From: Datnioides undecimradiatus
Taxonomy: Eukaryota > Chordata > Actinopteri > Lobotiformes > Datnioididae
Direction: 5' to 3'
Length of the DNA: 64,000 nt
Assembly (NCBI GenBank): GCA_008933995.1
Contig: WARS01000030.1
Location: 5,315,304 to 5,379,303 of the forward strand
Position 1 is the stretch's first letter. Every line of letters begins with the position of its first letter. Position numbers and translations under genes: made by a program. Of the stretch, positions 60,613-64,000 are shown in pieces. The notes below the pieces were generated by a model that saw only the letters and a list, made by a program, of their open reading frames with translations, searched no databases and was not told where the DNA came from.

Positions 60613-61544
60613 GTAAGTTCATGTGGCGTTATATACCACGTTGTTATTAGCTGAAATGTTTACATTAGCAAACACTGGTTGTACATAAACTCGGTTTAGT
60701 GAAGGTTAGCGCTGCGAGGTAAGTTAGCCAGCTGCCCATCCCAGACAAGCTGCATCAAGCCGCCTAGCCCAGCCTTCCGCTGTCCGGCTGGGAAAAATCT
60801 CAGATGCGCGACTAAATAGTTTGTTGTCAGAGGAGACCAAAACGTGAACAAACACCTACATCTCCAGCTGAGAAACGTCAGGAGTAGGTTGGGTCATTTT
60901 TGCTACACGACTAGCTAGATACCTGGCTGTGTATCATGAATGTAACATGAGTAAAGTCGGCTAAACCAGTTGGCTAACGTTAACTAACTTCGCCTGCCCT
61001 CTTCTCTCTTGCTAGCTTCACTAAGTCAACAAATCTGAACTTGTCACGATAGCTCGTTAGAAGCTGACTGGTTAGTTAGCAGCGAAGGTTTTCTGCCATT
61101 CTCTATTAATAGCTCAGTGTGGCTTGTATCTGCCTCATGTGTATGATCATGTAATCGGCTTTAAGTTATTTCAGTAGGAGCACTGAGGCATTGAGTGAGT
61201 AGTGATGTTGCTGGCGATGTCAGCCTTGTCTTGTCTCCACGGAGGCTCTCTGCTTGTCCACTGATCTTTGCGTTAGCTTGGGGCTCTATGGCGATGTGAG
61301 GGCATGTGTTTTGTTTGCATTGCCCCATGCTGCTTTGTCTTATGTCACACCGCCATCGTGGAGTAGAAACAAACCCCGAGGTGTGATGTTGTTCAATCTG
61401 AGCTTCACATTTCGTTCACTGACAGCTTGATCTGATGTGTGGCAAAGTTAAAAAGATACAAACAGTCACTGTGGCCAGTTAATGTAAAAGTTAGTAAAAA
61501 TCCCTTTCACCACTTTCTGTTTTCAGGCCTTCTCTTGAGTTACA

Positions 61545-63912
61545 ATGGAGCCATCGGGGAGTGCTACAATACCTTCGTCGAGCAACCATACCCTGAACTC
61601 AACAGGTGCTGGCTGCTCGTGGGAGGTTAGTGACAAGGCCAGACTGTGCCGCTTCCTCTGCTATGGCTCGGAGGATGATAATTACACTGCCAGAGAGGAG
61701 GGTCGTGTCAGCATGGAGAGCGCCAGAGTTCTGCTCTCCATGCTGCAGGAGGGTCGAGGTGCTGAGGTGGTGGAGGAGATAAAACGGTTCACTCAGGATG
61801 GGCGAGCTGTCAGACTCGGCCCCTCCTTTTTTGCCTTGGCTTTGTGCTCACAGCACTCAGAGCTGAAGACCAGACAGGCGGCGTTCAAAGCCCTGAAGGA
61901 AGTTTGTCGGGACCCTGCCCACCTGTTTTCATTCATCCAGTGCAAGAAGGAATTGAAGGAGGGCATGAAGTGTGGGATTTGGGGCCGAGCCCTGAGGAAA
62001 GCAGTGTCCGACTGGTACAATGAGCAAGAGCCCATGAGTCTGGCTGTGGCTGTGACAAAATGTAAACAGAGAGAGGGATGGTCGCACCAGGATCTGCTCA
62101 GACTCTCTCACACCAAACCAGCGAATGAAGGTGAGTTTACACTGGCCCACATTAGACGCAGCTGTCTTGAAATATCCCAGGCATGCAGTAAATCACTTCT
62201 GAAGGTCATATGAGTTTTTTAAGGGGGTTGGGGGGGGCTAGACATAATTAACTGTTATTTTTGTGGACGTCTTTGGAGTTTGCGTAGGCATTTAAAGCCC
62301 CTCTTACCTTACGTTAAATGCCGTAACTGTGCTACTCCTACTGCTATGCTAGCAGCCAGTTAGTCATATATGTGAGTTTGATTTGAGGTCTGACAGCCAC
62401 TATTGGACTGATTTTGCCAAATGTTTAAAATGCAACAGAGTAAGACATCGTGGAGAGGGAGAATGCTTCAAAAGCCTTGACGTTAAATAGAAAAACTCCA
62501 ACAGAAAAGAGGAACAGTGGTAACGTAGATGCCAACGTGCTTAACATTACAAGCCACAGCCCGAAGAATAGTCAAGTTTAACAATTAGGAAGCAATAAAA
62601 CAAAAGCCTGATTGAACCTCCACCAGCTTCTTAATTACCGCATAGCTACTGTAGTGTAGGAAGGGCTCAGCAATAATCAATATAACAATATTATGATATG
62701 AGACTAGAAACTGACTTGGAAATTGATTGTAACATAGTCACATAGCATTAGTGTTGTCTTTCTCTGGTCTTAAGACAAATATTATGTGATTTCTCTGAAC
62801 TTTCTATTCTGCCCCATCATTAGCATTTACCCCCAGTAAAAGCACCAGTAATCACCCCTACAATACTGCCACAATATCAATATCGAAGTATTTGATTCTA
62901 TCCATATCATCCAGCCCAAACATAAGATTTATCTGTGCCATCTGGGCTGACGCTGTGCATTATGATGATGTGCGTTTTAAATCCTGTGTCGTCGCAGCTG
63001 CTGATATAATGGCCACACTTTTGCGTTTCCAGCAATTGCCTTGATCAGCAAATATGTAACAAAAGGATGGAAAGAAGTCCAGGCGTCTTACGCGGACAAA
63101 GAGAACTCAGAGGAGGTTGTCAAAGTGCTTTCGTATCTCGAAGTGGTGGAGAAGGTCAAGCACAGTTGTGATGAAACTGAAGTCATCAATTTAATAGAAG
63201 AGCACAAACTGGAGAGGGAGCAGCTGCTGACAGACCATCTGAAATCCAAACAGGTGAGCGTTTGTGGGTTTTTATTTTAGGTCATTATTGTTGTGTTGAG
63301 ATTAAGACTAAATTATCACTTTCAGAGATTTCATTTTATAATCCAAATGACGTATACACCAATTTTGCTGTATAATGAATAGTGAACGGTAATATGCAGG
63401 TTTTATTTTGTTGGACTGGGGTGCTCTTGTAGTTCCCTGCAGAAGTTACTGCAGTACTTTGCTCCACTGTACCTGAATTTGATGAGCCTATATGTGTTTT
63501 GTTTTGTTTTTTTTCCTGGAGGTATGGAGAGCTCTGTTGAAGGACATGCCTCTCCATTCAGTGCTAAGGATTTTGGGTAAGATGACGTCAAACAAAGTTC
63601 TTGAACCGGGAAGCTCAGAAACACAAGCTGTGTGTGACAGAATCCAGAGTGAAACGGCACTAAAGAAGGTAGGACCCCCCCCCCCCCCATCTTTCTAATT
63701 ACTGTACATTTAGGTTTTTAAGTGAACCTGTATCTGTGGTCAAATGTATTTAATGTCTGCCTTGAACCCACCAGGCAAAGATCCACCCTTTTAGCCTGCT
63801 CCTGTCTTCTGAGAATTACAAAAGAGGCCAAGGCTATCAGGGTAAAACAAAATGGGAACCGGACAGCAACATCCTCAAAGCAATGGACGCTGCCTTTTAC
63901 AAGAGTTTTATG
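61545..63912 (+). CDS. ro60: 60-kDa Ro/SSA ribonucleoprotein (TROVE2), 5-prime part
   Basis: Ro60 binds misfolded small RNAs and Y RNAs and acts in RNA quality control; it is also the Sjogren/lupus autoantigen. Coding exons in the window are 61545-62130, 63033-63253, 63522-63668 and 63775-63912 (donor GTGGGT), giving 364 residues; the human protein is about 540, so the vWA/MIDAS part lies beyond the window. The TROVE (HEAT-repeat ring) domain begins near residue 25. Matches to the human protein include [87 protein letters not shown] and MDAAFYKSF. All junctions are in phase. The start ATG is the only one near the expected N-terminus; the first 20 residues are diverged. Confidence 0.96.
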
Positions 63913-64000
63913 GTGGGTCCTGTTTTTATTTTCCCTGTCAGTCACAGACCAGAAAGGACACGGCAGGCGGCTGCTTTAACTAACACAACCTCTCGTACCG

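Overview
The window is vertebrate nuclear DNA, most likely from a ray-finned (teleost) fish. The genes are spliced with GT-AG introns mostly of about 0.1-1 kb, the proteins are clear vertebrate orthologues, and the intergenic DNA carries degenerate interspersed repeats of types I associate with spiny-rayed fish, plus many CA/GT microsatellites. There are no bacterial operons, CRISPR arrays or phage genes. All real genes lie on the + strand in the right-hand 29 kb.

Layout: 1 to about 34.9 kb is a gene-poor flank with repeats and no supportable coding exon. Then come four tandem R4-family RGS (regulator of G-protein signalling) genes: rgs18 (35.0-38.0 kb), an rgs21 orthologue (43.9-44.9 kb), an RGS1/RGS13-type gene (50.3-51.3 kb) and an RGS2-type gene (57.8-59.1 kb). 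The window ends inside ro60 (TROVE2; 61.5-63.9 kb and beyond), whose RNA-binding TROVE region is present while the vWA part lies past the edge. Order and orientation match the human 1q31 block RGS18-RGS21-RGS1-RGS13-RGS2-(UCHL5)-RO60, compressed to about 29 kb. UCHL5 is not seen between the RGS2-type gene and ro60, and one gene stands where mammals have RGS1 plus RGS13.

The RGS proteins accelerate GTP hydrolysis on heterotrimeric G alpha subunits and so shorten GPCR signals. The four genes share a 167-nt exon for the first half of the RGS box, and three share a 62-nt phase-2 exon before it, as expected from tandem duplication. The rgs18 and RGS1/13-type genes have TATA boxes with RUNX/ETS-like sites upstream, in keeping with the blood-cell expression of these families. 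The RGS2-type protein is the most divergent: it keeps the RGS2 hallmark Cys and an RGS2-like N-terminal helix but has Gly and Gln at two other G alpha-contact positions and an unusual 62-residue tail.

The most unexplained non-coding signal is a pair of perfect hairpins (24-bp and 14-bp arms) about 300 bp apart just downstream of the RGS2-type gene. I found no evidence of a wholly new system. The items most worth checking are those hairpins, the divergent RGS2-type protein, and the alternative-splicing options in rgs21.
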